A stretch of 64,000 bases of DNA from Wurfbainia villosa (Eukaryota > Streptophyta > Magnoliopsida > Zingiberales > Zingiberaceae), in the NCBI GenBank assembly GCA_025175895.1, contig CM045996.1, forward strand, positions 108,737,179 to 108,801,178. The letters are read 5' to 3'. The notes beneath the pieces are model-generated. The model had not been told where the DNA came from, did not search any database, and saw nothing but the letters and a program-made list of their open reading frames with translations. Below are positions 24,276-36,571 of this stretch, one piece after another; the stretch's first letter is position 1, and each line of letters starts with the position of its first letter. The position numbers were made by a program, and so were the translations under genes.

Positions 24276-25300
24276 ATGATAGATCCTATTGCGGATGCAT
24301 AGGGAATCTTACTCATGCAAATCCTCTCGTCTTCTGTACGCGGACACATAGACTTTGAAAGGTGTATCCCATGCCTGATGGTAGGAAACCTTTCTTGGAT
24401 TCTGACATGCTAAACCTCTTTAGCACTCGGTTTATATATGTAGACTGCGAAAGACCAAGCAACTGTTTCGATCTATCTCTATAGATCTTAATCCCGAGGA
24501 TGTAGGTTGCTTCTCCCAAGTCTTTCATGGAGAATGTCTTGGATAACCAAATTTTAACTGACTATAAGATTGAAACATCGTCTCCTATAAGTAATATATC
24601 ATCGACATACAATACTAGGAACACGACTGCACTCCCACTAACCTTCTTGTAAACACAAGGTTCGTCTGGATTTTGTGAGAAATCAAACCTTTTGATTGTC
24701 TCATCAAAATGGATATTCCAGCTCCTGGATGCTTGCTTCAATCCATATATGGACCGTCGCAATTTGCATACCTTGGTTTTATCAACCGATGTGAAACCCT
24801 CAGGTTGTATCATATACACGTCCTCGAGCAGGTTTCCATTAAGGAAAGTTGTTTTCACATCCATCTGTCATATCTCATTATCTTAATGAGCCGCTATGGC
24901 CAAGAGCATCCGAATGTATTTAAGCATAGCTACAGGCAAATAGGTTTCATCATAATCAACACCTTGTTTTTAACGATATACTTTCGCCACTAATCTAGCC
25001 TTATAGGTAATTACATTACCATCCATGTCAGTTTTCTTCTTGAAAACCCACTTGCACCCTATAGGCTTGATGCCTTCAGGTGGGTCAACCAAGTTCCAAA
25101 CTTGGTTTTCATACATGAAATCCATTTCCGACTTCATGGCATCAAGCCACTTATCCCTTTCTGAACTTGTCAGCACTTCTTCATAACTGGTAGGCTCCTC
25201 ATCATCAATAAGTAACACATCGTTCGATTCACTTACGAGAAATCCATATCTCTCAGGAATGTTGCGTGTTCTACCAGATCTACGAAGATGTGGTGTTACA
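24276..25300 (-). pseudogene. Element AB reverse transcriptase
   Basis: The minus strand reads in pieces: SERDKWLDAMKSEMDFMYENQVWNLV and GCKWVFKKKTDMDGN...ARLVAK (25218-24970), then MDVKTTFLNGN, SIYGLKQASRSW and YVDDILLIGDD (24864-24562), then MKDLGEATYILGIKIYRDRS (24528-24430). In-frame stops lie between the pieces, for example near 24970 and 24560. The catalytic YVDD is present. The reading is interrupted at 24275 by element CD. Confidence 0.9.
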
Positions 25301-25374
25301 ATAGGTCTAGCCGATTGCTCATCACTATGAGTTATCGGCTGTTGTGCTTCACCAGGTATCTCATCAATGTCTAT

Positions 25375-26157
25375 TTAAGTTTCTCGAGCCTCCTCAAGCT
25401 CGACGACACTCCCACTATTTTCTTGCAAGAGAAACTCTTTCTCTAGAAACACAGCATGACTTGAAACAAACATCTTTTGTTCCACAAGATGATAGAATTG
25501 GTAACCCCTTGTTTCCTTAGGGTATCCAATAAATAGACATTTATCAGACTTAGCATCCAATTTGTTTGATACAGTCCGCTTCACATAAGCAGAACAACCC
25601 CATATCTTCAAGTAAGATACATGAGGTTTCTTACTATTCCATATCTCATATGGAGTAGTAGAGACTACCTTGGTTGGCATTCTGTTTAACAAGTAAATAG
25701 TTGTCTGAAGTGTATAGCCCCAAAAGGACTTGGGAAGATTCGCATGATTCATCATTGACCTGACCATGTCCAACAAGGTCTGGTTATGCCTCTCAGATAC
25801 ACCATTATGTTGTGGTGTATATGGCGGAGTCCATTGAGACAATATACTATTGTCTCTTAGATAATCAAGAAACTCTTGACTTAAGTATTCACCACCTCGA
25901 TCCGATCAAAGTATTTTAATACTCTTGTCATGTTGTTTTTCTACTTCATTTCTGAATTCTTTGAACCTTTCAAAGGCTTCAGACTTGTGTTTCATCAAGA
26001 ACACATACCCAAACCATGAGTGATCATCGGTGAAGGTAATGAAGTAGCTATAGCCTCCTAAAGCTTGAGTTGACATAGGTCCACATACATCAGTATGTAT
26101 TAGACCTAACAACTCTCCCACTCGTTCACCTTTTCCTGTAAAAGGTAACTTAGTCAT
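25375..26157 (-). pseudogene. Element AB integrase
   Basis: The two pieces are 26157-25906 (HTDVCGPMSTQALGGYSYFITFTDDHSWFGYVFL) and 25842-25375 (YTPQHNGVSERHNQTLLDMVRSMM, then SYLKIWGCSAYVKR). The middle acidic motif lies in the gap, with a stop near 25906. Strong resemblance to the integrase of element CD shows the two belong to related Copia families. Confidence 0.9.
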
Positions 26158-26740
26158 ATTGCCTTTTAAGCATTATTCGCATGTATCGTATGAATCCAAT
26201 TCAAACGATTCCAGAATTCCACATCGGTGTAATTCGGACATGCATTTCTTGCTTACATGGCCAAGACGACAATGCCACATATAGGAGTCTAATTGATTAT
26301 CCTTTCGAGCACGCTTGTTGCTCGCTTCGATATTGAAAATGTCACTGGATACGTCCAACGTATAAATGCCATTGCTCAAAGTTCCAGTTCCATAAAGTAC
26401 GTCATTCAAAGTTATATAACAATAATTGTTACTAAACGTCAAATGGTAACCATTTCTATTTAAGCAGGAAATAGAAATAATATTCTTTATTAGAGAAGGA
26501 ACACAATAGCAATTGTCCAGTTTCGAGTCCAGTATCCAATACCCAAGTGTCTAAGGAAATAGAATGACAATCAATAACGAAGATACCTGAAGAGGATGGG
26601 GCATCGGATGCCTTCTTCTTCTTCATGGACTCAAGATAAATCTTGGAGTTTCTTCACCAGTGGCCTTCCTTGCCACAATGATGGCAAGTGCCCTTTTGTG
26701 CTGGTTCTGTCTTTTTTGCCTTCTTGTTCTTCCCTTTCTT
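26158..26740 (-). pseudogene. Element AB zinc knuckle, protease remnant and GAG-pre-integrase
   Basis: GAG-pre-integrase is clear at 26442-26173 (SNGIYTLDVSSD, MWHCRLGHVSKKCMSEL). Near 26690-26658 the zinc knuckle reads CHHCGKEGHW, then a stop where the family continues. The protease is degenerate (near 26555-26525). Confidence 0.8.
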
Positions 26741-27406
26741 CTATTCCTTTTCCTTCCTCTTAGAACCTTTCTTTGAGGAATCAACTAACAGAACCGCCTT
26801 CTCCTCATGCTTCACAGAAGGTTCCACAGTCTTCAGCATATTGAGGAGCTCAGGAATAGTGGATTCTAATTTGTTCATCCGATAGTTCATCACAAATTGT
26901 GAGAAACTCTTGGGAAAACAATGCAGAATTAAGTCAATACTTAATTCATGATCCATCACAAACCCGAGGGTGGCTAGCCGCTCGATGTACCCATTCATCT
27001 TTAGCACAAACTGCACTACAGATGAACCTTCTTGCATCTTCATGGTGAAGAGGAGCCTGGAGACTTCGAACCTTTCGGATCTCGCTTGCTCATCAAACAA
27101 CTCATGAAGATGGAAGACCATAGTATTAGCATCCATATGCTCATGCTGCTTTTGCAACTCAGGTACCATCGCAGCTAGCATGATGCAACTCGCCAGTTCA
27201 GAATCTGCCACATGCTTCTGATAGACCAACACTTGGTCTGGAGTTGCATCATCCTTAGGACGGTTGGGAAGAGGCTCTTCAAGGACATATGCTAGCTTTT
27301 CCACCTTGAGAACAATTCTCAGGTTTCTAAGCCAGTCCAGGAAGTTAGGCCCAGTCAATTTGTTTGAATCCAAAATAGTGCACAAATTCAAAGACGTAAT
27401 GATCAA
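26741..27406 (-). CDS. Element AB gag, 221 codons
   Basis: The ORF opens MIITSLNLCTILDSNKLTGPNF and carries the UBN2-like capsid pattern FLDWLRNLRIVLKVEKLAYVLEEPLP, CIMLAAMVPELQKQHEHMDA, and RSERFEVSRLLFTMKMQEG. It ends in a basic KKGSKRKEKE tail just before the zinc-knuckle region at 26690. This is the longest undamaged reading in AB, and it is homologous to the gag of CD. It would form the particle shell; on its own it is probably a relic. Confidence 0.88.
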   Translation of the reverse strand: MIITSLNLCTILDSNKLTGPNFLDWLRNLRIVLKVEKLAYVLEEPLPNRPKDDATPDQVLVYQKHVADSELASCIMLAAMVPELQKQHEHMDANTMVFHLHELFDEQARSERFEVSRLLFTMKMQEGSSVVQFVLKMNGYIERLATLGFVMDHELSIDLILHCFPKSFSQFVMNYRMNKLESTIPELLNMLKTVEPSVKHEEKAVLLVDSSKKGSKRKEKE

Positions 27407-28688
27407 TCGATTAATCCTAGAAATACAAAATGAGCATATATGAGAAAATGATTTTAAAATGCATCAATATACATTTATAAATCCCATTCATTTTTCGAAT
27501 TTCAAAAACCCCAAAATCACTTCGGAAGATCATAGGTCCATCTCCGAATGGGATGATATCCATCATAGATATGAACAACCTTGGAGAGAGTCCAATAAGT
27601 CATTCATAACTACGATGGTAGATATCAACTATACGATTGCATATCACGTATATGCAACTATCACAATGTGCTATCAACTAATTGAATGTTCACACATACA
27701 TCGGGTTGTTAACACATTAACAAGTATCCATCATATGCATAGCACCCAACTTCACCTCCCTTTACATCGACCTTGGAGAGAGTCCAACAAGCCGATGCTC
27801 CAGGTTAAAGTCAACTCATTAATCGAGAAATAGTTTTAATATGGTTAGAGTGCATTCAACTAATTAGCCCGGCTTGGAGAGAGTCCAACAACCAAAGCTA
27901 ATGATTGACCTTTGACTCTTACCATATTAGTATTAAATTATTCCATGGTTTGAACATGTTCGGGTTCGAGCCAGGCTTGGAGAGAGTCCAACAACCTGAA
28001 CAAGAAACGGAACTCTGGTTCTAACCATATTAATGGAAGGTGTAGGCTTTAATATTGAGTAAGGGTTTTTATGTCTCATCCTCTTTGCATGCAAATAACT
28101 ATTATCTACATGGCATGGCATACATGACATACGTCTACATGTCACGACACGCATGGCATAATGATATGCATCTAATGCAATTACATGGCATACAATTATG
28201 TCATGTATAAAATTTCCTTATATGTCATAACTATTTATGGAAATAAAATATGTTTAAGATTTGATTCTCCAAATCAAATCATGATTAAATTAGGAAACAA
28301 ATTTCCAAATCTAATCACATATTTTATTTGTGGAAATAGTTGATTAAGGAAAGTCAATTTAGGAAACTAATTTCCTAAATCATCAAAACTACTTATGGAA
28401 ATAAAATATTTAAAGATTTGATTTCCCAAATCAAATCATGATTAAATTAGGAAAAAAATTTCCAAAATCTAATCAAATATTTTATTTATGGAAAACATCA
28501 ATTTCCATAAATACTTTCAACTTTCCAAAGTAGAAGATTTCCATAAATACTTCTAGCCTTTCCAAAATTAAAAATTTCCATAAATACTTCTAACTTTCCA
28601 AAAGTAGAAAATTTCTAGAAATATCATTATGACTATCGCAAAACAATTTTACGATTATGTCAAAACACAACCTGGGCTCTGATACCAT
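27407..28688 (-). other. Element AB 5' leader with interspersed repeats
   Basis: This 1.28-kb leader has no credible gene. It holds four copies of CTTGGAGAGAGTCCAA (near 27580, 27772, 27873, 27976). A roughly 105-bp unit also occurs twice (28225-28330 and 28389-28495), containing GATTTGATT-CAAATCAAATC. The primer-site complement GGGCTCTGATACCA is at 28674-28687. Confidence 0.8.
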
Positions 28689-30895
28689 TGTTGGGTTTCC
28701 GACACCGCGGCGAGTGTGTGTTCGAACATGTTTCGTAAACATGTGCACAGCGGAAGGAATAAAATAATAAATCTAATTTATTACAACACACACATCACAC
28801 GCATGCATAATACAACATGTGTAGACATAACCATAAATTCAAATTTTGCAATAAAAGGAAACTTAAACTATGTATACCTAACGTATCACGTGTAGCGGGA
28901 AAGGCATCAACCGGAACGATTCTCGCTAGAATCGTCTCTATCCGTATCCACGCTGAGTATCTTTGGGATGACTTCACGAAGTTATGAGCCTCGTCTTCGT
29001 ACGGGTTACTAGCCTCGTGTTGAAGATGACGTGATCGAGAGAAGATCACGATCCGAATCAAAATTCGGATCCAAAACGAGTCCTCAAAAACTCGCTTCTC
29101 CGGAGAGATATTCGTCAACCGTTTGACGAATCCTTCATCCTCCACCTATGAGGATTATCGGAGATCAAATCCCCGGTAAGGAAGGCGCTGTCGGAGGTCC
29201 AAACATCATCCAAACGATGCTCCGACAAGAGAGAAACAAGCTGTCCAAAAAACTGGACAGCTTTGGTGGAGACCTTGCGCCGGCCAAATAAGGAAAGCAA
29301 TGTGCTCACCTTGTCGCCGGAGCCAAGGAAGATCACTGGAGCTCCTCCGGCAGCATCTCGACGCCGGAACGAGGGATGGTCGACAGCAGCTGGACGCCGG
29401 TTGAAGGAGCTAGGCGGCGGCAAGGAGCTTTGCGCCGTCCACTTGGAGAAGAGGGAGAGGGTGGGTGGCCAAACAATTAGGGTTGCATGAATTAGGGTTT
29501 AACAAAAACCCTTAAGCCCTATTTTATAGAGAACAAATTCTCTTAATGGTTATCGGATCATAACCAAAAGCCCGTTAACCCACTCCATTAATTTAAGTTA
29601 AAATAAATCAAACCATGTTGGTCTATTTTAAGTTAAAATGAACCAAACCAACTTTGGTTCATTCGTTTAAAATAAACCAAACCCTTTGGTTTATTCTCCT
29701 CCATTGGATTAGAACCAAACTAATTTGGTTCATCCATCATGTCTTCACAAGACACGACCCATCCACGCTTCCATTGCGACTGAAACGATTTCATGCTCGC
29801 TCCATGTTTGGTCCAACCAAACCTAGTTTCTCTCGGTCTGAGAATCCCATTCTCAAGCTCGTTTTAAATCCTTCAGATTACGCTCATTGTGCATGTAACC
29901 AAATAGGTTCTCGGTTTATGTTGGCCGTATATAATTAACCATTAATTATAGAACGATCATGAGTGGCACCTAGTAGTACATCAAGATCACCAATTAATCG
30001 AAAAGATCAACGGTTGATCCAGAACTATTTCTGAAACCCTTCAGCAGCTCGAATGAATCGTGCCCCATTCCCTTCACTCATCTTATACCCACTTGGTTCA
30101 GGACATGGTATATAGTGTCAGTCCCCACAAGGCTGACTATGTCACACCTAGCTCAAGTATCATTTCCTCGTCCTACGAATTCTAGTTACTGCACATGTAT
30201 CGAAGAGTACCTTACTCTAAACATGTAATGCTTTGGCCAAAGACTTTAGTAACAATCCGACGAGAGGCTATGGGTATACATCTCCTCGCAAGGAGTGGTG
30301 AATCCTTTATAGGCTATTCAAACACCTTCGATCACTTCGACTTATACCCAATCATCCCGGGTCCACATCTCCTCAGAGATGCTTGCTTAAGATGTCAAAG
30401 CATAAGTCTTCATGATCAAGATGACTTGAATACCGCAAGTCAAAGGAACATCGCACTTAAGCTGCAGTAAGAACTTTATTGACATATCTTTATATGCAAA
30501 GAACCATATGAAGTCTTACAGCTGGTTACTCCAATGAACTAGTTACCATAACTAGCATCCACAATTAACTCGGACATCACAATGTCTTCAGCTAGTGAGA
30601 ATCAGCTGCTTGGATACACCAAGGAGTATACCTCGTGCTAGTCTCGACAGAATTGATGGTGTCCAAATCCATCAATTCATCGACTAGGGATAATTTCGAT
30701 ACATCACAATTACACATGTAGAGATACTCACTAGTTATGATCCAATCACAAATTCTCTCATGCTGTGAATCGTATCGTGGACATTCAGTAAATGAGTTTA
30801 AGATCTAATCAAATACATGAAAATATGTATACTCAAATAGTGAATCTTCATTTAACATATAAATGGTTCAAACCATCTCTCATATATTACTAACA
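28689..30895 (-). repeat. 5' LTR of element AB
   Basis: It starts TGTTGGG beside the primer site and ends ACTAACA, followed by the AGAAG duplication. The minus-strand TATA box is at 29520-29528. It pairs with 12668-14894. Confidence 0.93.
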
Positions 30896-32387
30896 AGAAG
30901 AACCAAAGAAGAAGAAGATGGAGTTACTCACCAAAAAATAACTTTACCCCATCTAGAAAAGTGGTCGGCCACTTATTTTGGTGGGGGTTACATGCATGCA
31001 TGTAACTCCAAGAGCCAATGGCTCTTGGTCTCCCTAATGAGGTGGCACCCCATGATAAGTCCATGATGATGTGGAACATCATCATTGGCCGGTCCCATGC
31101 CAAGTCATCATGACATGGCAATTGGTCAAGTCAAAATTGACCATTGATCTTCCCTCTCAAGTCAAGTCAAACTTGACCTCTTATCTCCCATGGTTGATCA
31201 AATCTAACCACTTGATTCAAGTCAATTTGATTTAATGAATCTCTATTCATTAATTTAAATTGACTCAATGAATCAAATCTAAATTAGACTCATTCAACAC
31301 TTGAATCAAATTGAGTCTAACTCAATTAGTCTAATTTGGATTACTCTTAATCCAATTTGGTTCATCCCATGAACCTAATCCTCATGGTTCATCATATGAA
31401 CCTAATCTTAAGCTAATTACCCTTTGTGTGTGACCCTATAGGTTCTTGTAACGTTGGCAATGCTCCTAAATCGATTTAGAAACATAAGAAATGAGTGGTA
31501 TCTAGCAATACATCATTGCTACCCAAGTAACAAGAATGTTGAGATCCAACATCACCTTTGTGACTAATAATTGTGACTCTTACAATATGTGACAATGTTC
31601 CTCTATCCTTGACATCTAGATTGACCAATTGAGGCATAGACTGTGTCATCCTTGGTACAATCTATATCTTGAACTCCAAGTAGACTCACTTTAATCAAAT
31701 GAGCTCAATATCTCATATTAACTCATTTGGGCATAGTCATGCACTTCGTGATCTCACTCTATCAAGAATAACAATGTCACTCCCGTCATATAGGAGGGAT
31801 AAATCCCATCTACATCACTTACATCCCTTCGCATAATTTGTTACATACCCAGTAATCGCCTTTATAGTCCACCCATTTACGGGTGACGTTTGACGAAGGC
31901 AAAGTATGCAACTCCTTATGTAGGAAACCATGGTGACTTCAGGTTCAAGGACTAATAGTCATACTAATAGTCACATGAGAAAGTATATGACACTCATATA
32001 ACGATCCATGATACTTTCTCATGGCAGGTCATTCAGTATACATTCTCCAATGCATACCCATGTGTCAACTTGATATCTCATATCCATGACTTGTGAGATC
32101 CAGTTATCGTGTTGACCTACATGCTAGTCTCTACATATTAACATTGTCCCTGAATGTTAATACTTGACTAGGAATGATTAAGAGTAGTGTTCTCTATATC
32201 ATCTCATTATCGATTCAACCAATCGATTAATATAGATAAGAACCTTCTACTCAAGGACATTATTATACTTAGTTATTTGACAAAAATACAAGTAAATATA
32301 ATAACCATGTCTTTATAAATAGGAATATGATACAATAAAGTTCATACAACAATCATCACATGATTGACTCTAGGGCTTTCACTAACA

Positions 32388-33450
32388 CTCATATGGTATA
32401 TCAAAACGAACTCAAACTCATTAAATCATAAGAAGAATTTATGAGAAAAGCTAATGTACAAGTCATGTACATTTAGCCCATTAACCATGATTGAAAATAG
32501 GTTTTGAAAATGATTTTAAAATCATTTTAGAAAACCTTGGTGAAGTCTATCTTTTGATAGCAATCACCATTGAGAATGTTGATACAAGTTAGGCAAAAAT
32601 TTTGAAGGTTTCAATTGTTTTGAACTTTGTATCATTCTTTCAAAATAATGGATATTTTCATATAAAATTAATTTTCCCCCATAATATGTGGCATAAGTAA
32701 TGTATATATGATATTTCATGATTTTTTGAAAACCATAGAATTACTTGTGAATTTTCAAATTTTGTTTAAAAAACCTAATTTCTGCAAATGTAGAAACGAG
32801 TTGATTGCTAGTGTAGCCAGCCAACAAGTGGTTTTTTTAGTCGACTGGTCACTGACGCAGTCGACTGATGATGCTAATTTTGGATGAACAAGATTTGTTT
32901 AACTATTTATCAGTACCCCTAAGTATCCTAAACACTCTTAACCCTATGATATGCTTGGACAAGTATTGGAAGGGTAAAATTTTTATTGAAAATGATTAGG
33001 AGAGTTAATTAGGGTGAAAATCACATTTTAAAGGATGTTAAAGTTCAAGTTTGAACTTTTACTCTTATTTTTTATTTTTAAATTTCCTATAGGCTTAGAA
33101 ACCCTTTAAGGACATTATCGATATAATTGTCAAGGTGGAGTAAGCCTCTAGGAGAAGTTTGTTCATCAAAGGATGAAGGTTAAAAAGGGGGAGAGTGAAG
33201 AATTGTCTTTCACTTCGTGATAAGGGTTTTGTCACTAAGGAGAATGAATGCATGTAAGATGAGTTTGGATAAAGGGGAAGAATGAAGGATCTCATTGGAA
33301 TAAAAGAGACTTTTTGATGTATGCCAAAGGCAAAGAAATGAAGGGTTTAAGTTATGAAACCTTCATTATGCTTTGACATAAGAAGAGTCAAGTTGGGCTT
33401 ATGGGATTGCCTAACTTAAAGGTATTGTCAAACATCAAAAAGGCGGAGAT
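32388..33450 (+). mobile_element. Copia element K, 3' non-coding region
   Basis: This is homologous by eye to the 3' non-coding region of element F (about 57780-58925): both contain GTACAAGTCATGTACATT and GGTGAAGT-TATCTTTTGATAGCAATCACC. Near 32840-32870 it has CAGTCGACTGATG-type motifs. Only the 3' end of K remains in the window; the rest lies beyond element E. No coding sequence is visible. Confidence 0.85.
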
Positions 33451-35142
33451 TGTTGGTGCAATCGATCTCAGGTCAATGTTGACAAAGCTCGAGTGGGACT
33501 CGAGTAGTGTTTTGACGTTTGACAATACGCTTGACAATATGGATGATCGTATAACTAATGGATGGTTTAGGACATCCAAGTTCATATTAGGGAGATTGTT
33601 GGAGTAATCAATCTCAGGTTAAGATTGACCAAGCTCAAGTAAGACTCGAGTGAAAGTCCATGTTTGGAGACTTGACAAGAGAAAGTCCAAGTATGGATAC
33701 ATGACAATGGAGACATCCAAAAATGGATTCTAGGCAAGGGAATAGTCTAAGTGTGTAGTCTTGATCATGTAAGTTCAAGTGTGTAGTCATGGCGACGAAA
33801 GTCCAAGTATAGATACTTGGAAAAGAAAAAGTCCAAGGGTGTAGTCGTGTCCGTGTACGTCCAAGTGTATAGTCTTTGCAACGTAAGTCCCGGAGGTGAC
33901 ACATTTTGGAAAAGTTAGACCCGGTAGTATGATAAAGTCAATGGAAGCACTTGAAGGCTAGTGCAAGGGTGATGAGTCATGGACTCAAGCCAAAGGCTTG
34001 AAGCTGATGGAAGTGGCTTAAAGGCTTAGGTCTAGGCTAAGAGTACTCGATGGCATGACAAAGTCGATGGAAACACATGAAGGCTAGCGCAAGGATGAGG
34101 AGTTGTGGACTCGAACCAAAGGCGCGAGTCTGATGGAAGTGCCTTAAAGGCTTAGTCTTAGATTAAGGTTGAGTATCAAGTATGCGGGGATTATACTTGG
34201 GGTTAAACCTCAGTATTTAGGTTTACCAGTTGACTGGTGGTATTGACAAGTCGACTGGTCGAGTGATCAACTCTTGGAGGGCTCAGAAGACTCGAGCAGT
34301 CAACTGGGGTTATAACCTAGTTGACAGGTCGAGTAGTTGATTGTGGCTCAACTGTTGACTAGTATTCTGGCAGTCGACTGGTGGCTTACACCAGTTGAAT
34401 GGCCGCTGATAGTCTACTGTTAAGGTTTAACAGTCAATTGGATTAAGTGGACAAGAGCACAGAATATTTCATATTTGACTACTGGCTTATGGTAGTCGAC
34501 TGATGGCTATGACAATCGATTGATGGTTATGAGTAGTCGACTGGTCGACTGTATCCAACGTGGATTAGTCCAGTGTGAGACAATGATCAAGCGGGCAGTC
34601 AACTGGTGGGTAAGGGCAGTCAACTGTTAGGTGGAAAATCAGCTCGAGTTGAGCTTTTGAAAGGAGACTTCGGTGGAGAAGAAGGATGTCGATTCTTGGA
34701 AAGTTTGAAGGGGAAAACACTACTTTGATTCAAGACTCTCAAGGCACTCCAAAAAAACCAAAAGCAAATCGATCAAAAGGTTATCTTGTAAAAATGTTTT
34801 CACTTGTTTTCTTTATTTATTTTTGTATTTCATATTTGGTTGTATTCTTCTTGTAAAATCCATTGTAAGAGGTTTCTCCACCTCCAGATTGTTTTCGAGA
34901 AGGAGAAGGTTTAGTGGTGGTGTGTGCATCACTAGAACTCGCTCTAAAGCTCGATCGTGAAGGAGGAACTAGAGTTCCGAGCCATGTAAAATTGTGTGAT
35001 ATGATTGTGTTTGTATTTGTTTCTATTTATCTTGTATTTCTGCTACTAAAATTTTGTAGAGATAAGAACACGCGAATGCAATCAACAAAAGAAATCGAAT
35101 GATTGATATTCACCTCCTTTAGCACACACCAAGGTTCCAACA
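33451..35142 (+). repeat. 3' LTR of element K (F family)
   Basis: It begins TGTTGGTGCAATC after a purine tract (AAAAAGGCGGAGAT) and ends GGTTCCAACA. It shares with the F LTRs the opening ACTCGAG-TGTTTTGA block, the AAGTCCAAG minisatellite (33650-33900) and the CAGTCGACTG-rich segment (34225-34625). A second start-like unit occurs at 33591. It ends against non-repetitive-looking DNA at 35143. Confidence 0.88.
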
Positions 35143-35255
35143 ATATACACTTGATGAGCGCTAGCTAATTAAGCACATAGTTTAACTTAACTCTTTGTCT
35201 AATATCAAAATCAATTGCACCAATAATCTCACATTTTTAATATTTGACAACTAAC
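35143..35255. other. Unassigned sequence between LTRs
   Basis: A short AT-rich stretch with no recognisable gene or repeat. It is probably original chromosomal DNA. Its last five bases (CTAAC) are the left target duplication of the solo LTR that follows. Confidence 0.5.
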
Positions 35256-36339
35256 TGTAGGATTAAAGAAACATGCTAAAGGAGGGGGGGGGGTGTAAAT
35301 AGCACATATAATTTTTTTTTTGTCGATTGAAAACTCAAGTTGCAGTGGAAGTAAAAACAATGCAAAAGAACACTTTTCTTTTTACTTGGTTCACAACCAA
35401 AAGGTTGCTAATCCTAGGCCTCGCGTTCCTAAACCGCTTTCGATGAGATAATTCACTAGAAATGTCTCTTCTTCATTGGAGGTAAGAGACGACAGTTACA
35501 AATAAAAAATAGAGGAAGTGGCAACAAGCCAACCTCTCCTTTTAGCAATGGAAAGCACAAGTAAAGTAAAATGACAACTTAAATTAAAACTACCGACTAG
35601 AAGATCCGAAGTTAGGCGCGATGTCGACGTTACGACGACGTAGCGTTGTCGAAGATGTCTTGGCATTGTTGGAGCACTTTGGGAGCACACTTAAATGATC
35701 CAAAAGGGTGAAAAGCCTCTTCTTTTATAGCCACTTGAACCTTGGCTCGTTGAGATCTAGATTTGAGTTAAAGCTCCACATCACCCCACTTTAAGGGGAT
35801 CTTATCTTGATTTTCTTCGAAGTGATCAGCTTGACCAGCAGTCAACTGATACCCCATAGCAGTCGACTGATGGTAGGATCATTCGACTGTCAATAGCCTC
35901 TAGTCAATTTCCATCTTGATCACTCACTTGCAATACAGAGTTAGCACAACAATGATAAAACTGACGGTCCCTTACCGTCCGATCTCGACCTAGACCTTCC
36001 TCCGAAAGTCTTAGTCGGATCGCCGCCTATAGTCGTCCCCTTACGGAGGACACAATCTTACCATCACTCTGCACTCGGTGCTTACCTCTAGTCTTCCTGA
36101 TCTGTCACTTATCTTCTGATCACCATCGAGGTTCCTCGACTCCAACGAGGTTCTCCTGGTGCCACCCGACCACCACGGTTTCTTATCATGAGATTCTCCT
36201 AGTGTCGCTGACCTTTAACTTAGCTTAATACATTCCATGCACACTCAAAACAGTATATGAGATAACAATAATAGCTTAACTTTGAACCTTTGTCATTATC
36301 AAAATTCAAGTTTAATTTTCTGGTGCCCCTGTACCAACA
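35256..36339 (-). mobile_element. Solo LTR of the S1 Copia family
   Basis: This is flanked by CTAAC at 35251-35255 and 36340-36344. On the minus strand it starts TGTTGGTACAGGGGCACC and ends with the CACCCCCCCCCCTC block and CCTACA, matching the S1 LTR (11025-12104) in order and length but much diverged. The minus-strand TATA box (CTATAAAAG) is at 35722-35730. With no internal region between intact TSDs it is the product of LTR-LTR recombination. Confidence 0.88.
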
Positions 36340-36366
36340 CTAACAAGTTAGATTATGTCAACCAAG

Positions 36367-36466
<100 letters not shown>

Positions 36467-36571
36467 AAAATATGTGGATAGGAATACAAGATGATGGATG
36501 AATATTAAATAAATTAGATAAAGATAAATAATCTAGAAAGGAATGTAGTGTATTCAATGTAAAGCAAATTA

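Larger units (their letters stand above)
12668..30895 (-). mobile_element. Ty1/Copia element AB, minus strand, interrupted by element CD
   Basis: LTRs at 12668-14894 and 28689-30895 flank a minus-strand gag-pol. The target duplication AGAAG is readable at 12663-12667 and 30896-30900. From right to left the order is 5' LTR, primer site, leader, gag, degenerate protease, integrase, RT, (CD insertion 15486-24270), RNase H, purine tract, 3' LTR. All coding parts are broken by stops and frameshifts. The two LTRs differ at many sites by eye, more than those of the nested element CD, which fits an older insertion. Confidence 0.93.
12342..32387 (-). repeat. 5' LTR of element E, split by element AB
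   Basis: The two pieces are 12342-12667 and 30896-32387, about 1.8 kb in all. It begins TGTTGG next to the primer site at 12325-12340 and ends CTAACA at 32387. Element AB (12668-30895) is inserted inside it, flanked by AGAAG on both sides. The right-hand third is recognisably related to the LTRs of element CD: both share GTGTGTGACCCTATAGG, then AACGTTGGCA, and the end GGGCTTT-ACTAACA. The sequence after 32387 (CTCAT) should be one half of E's target duplication in element K. Confidence 0.85.
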
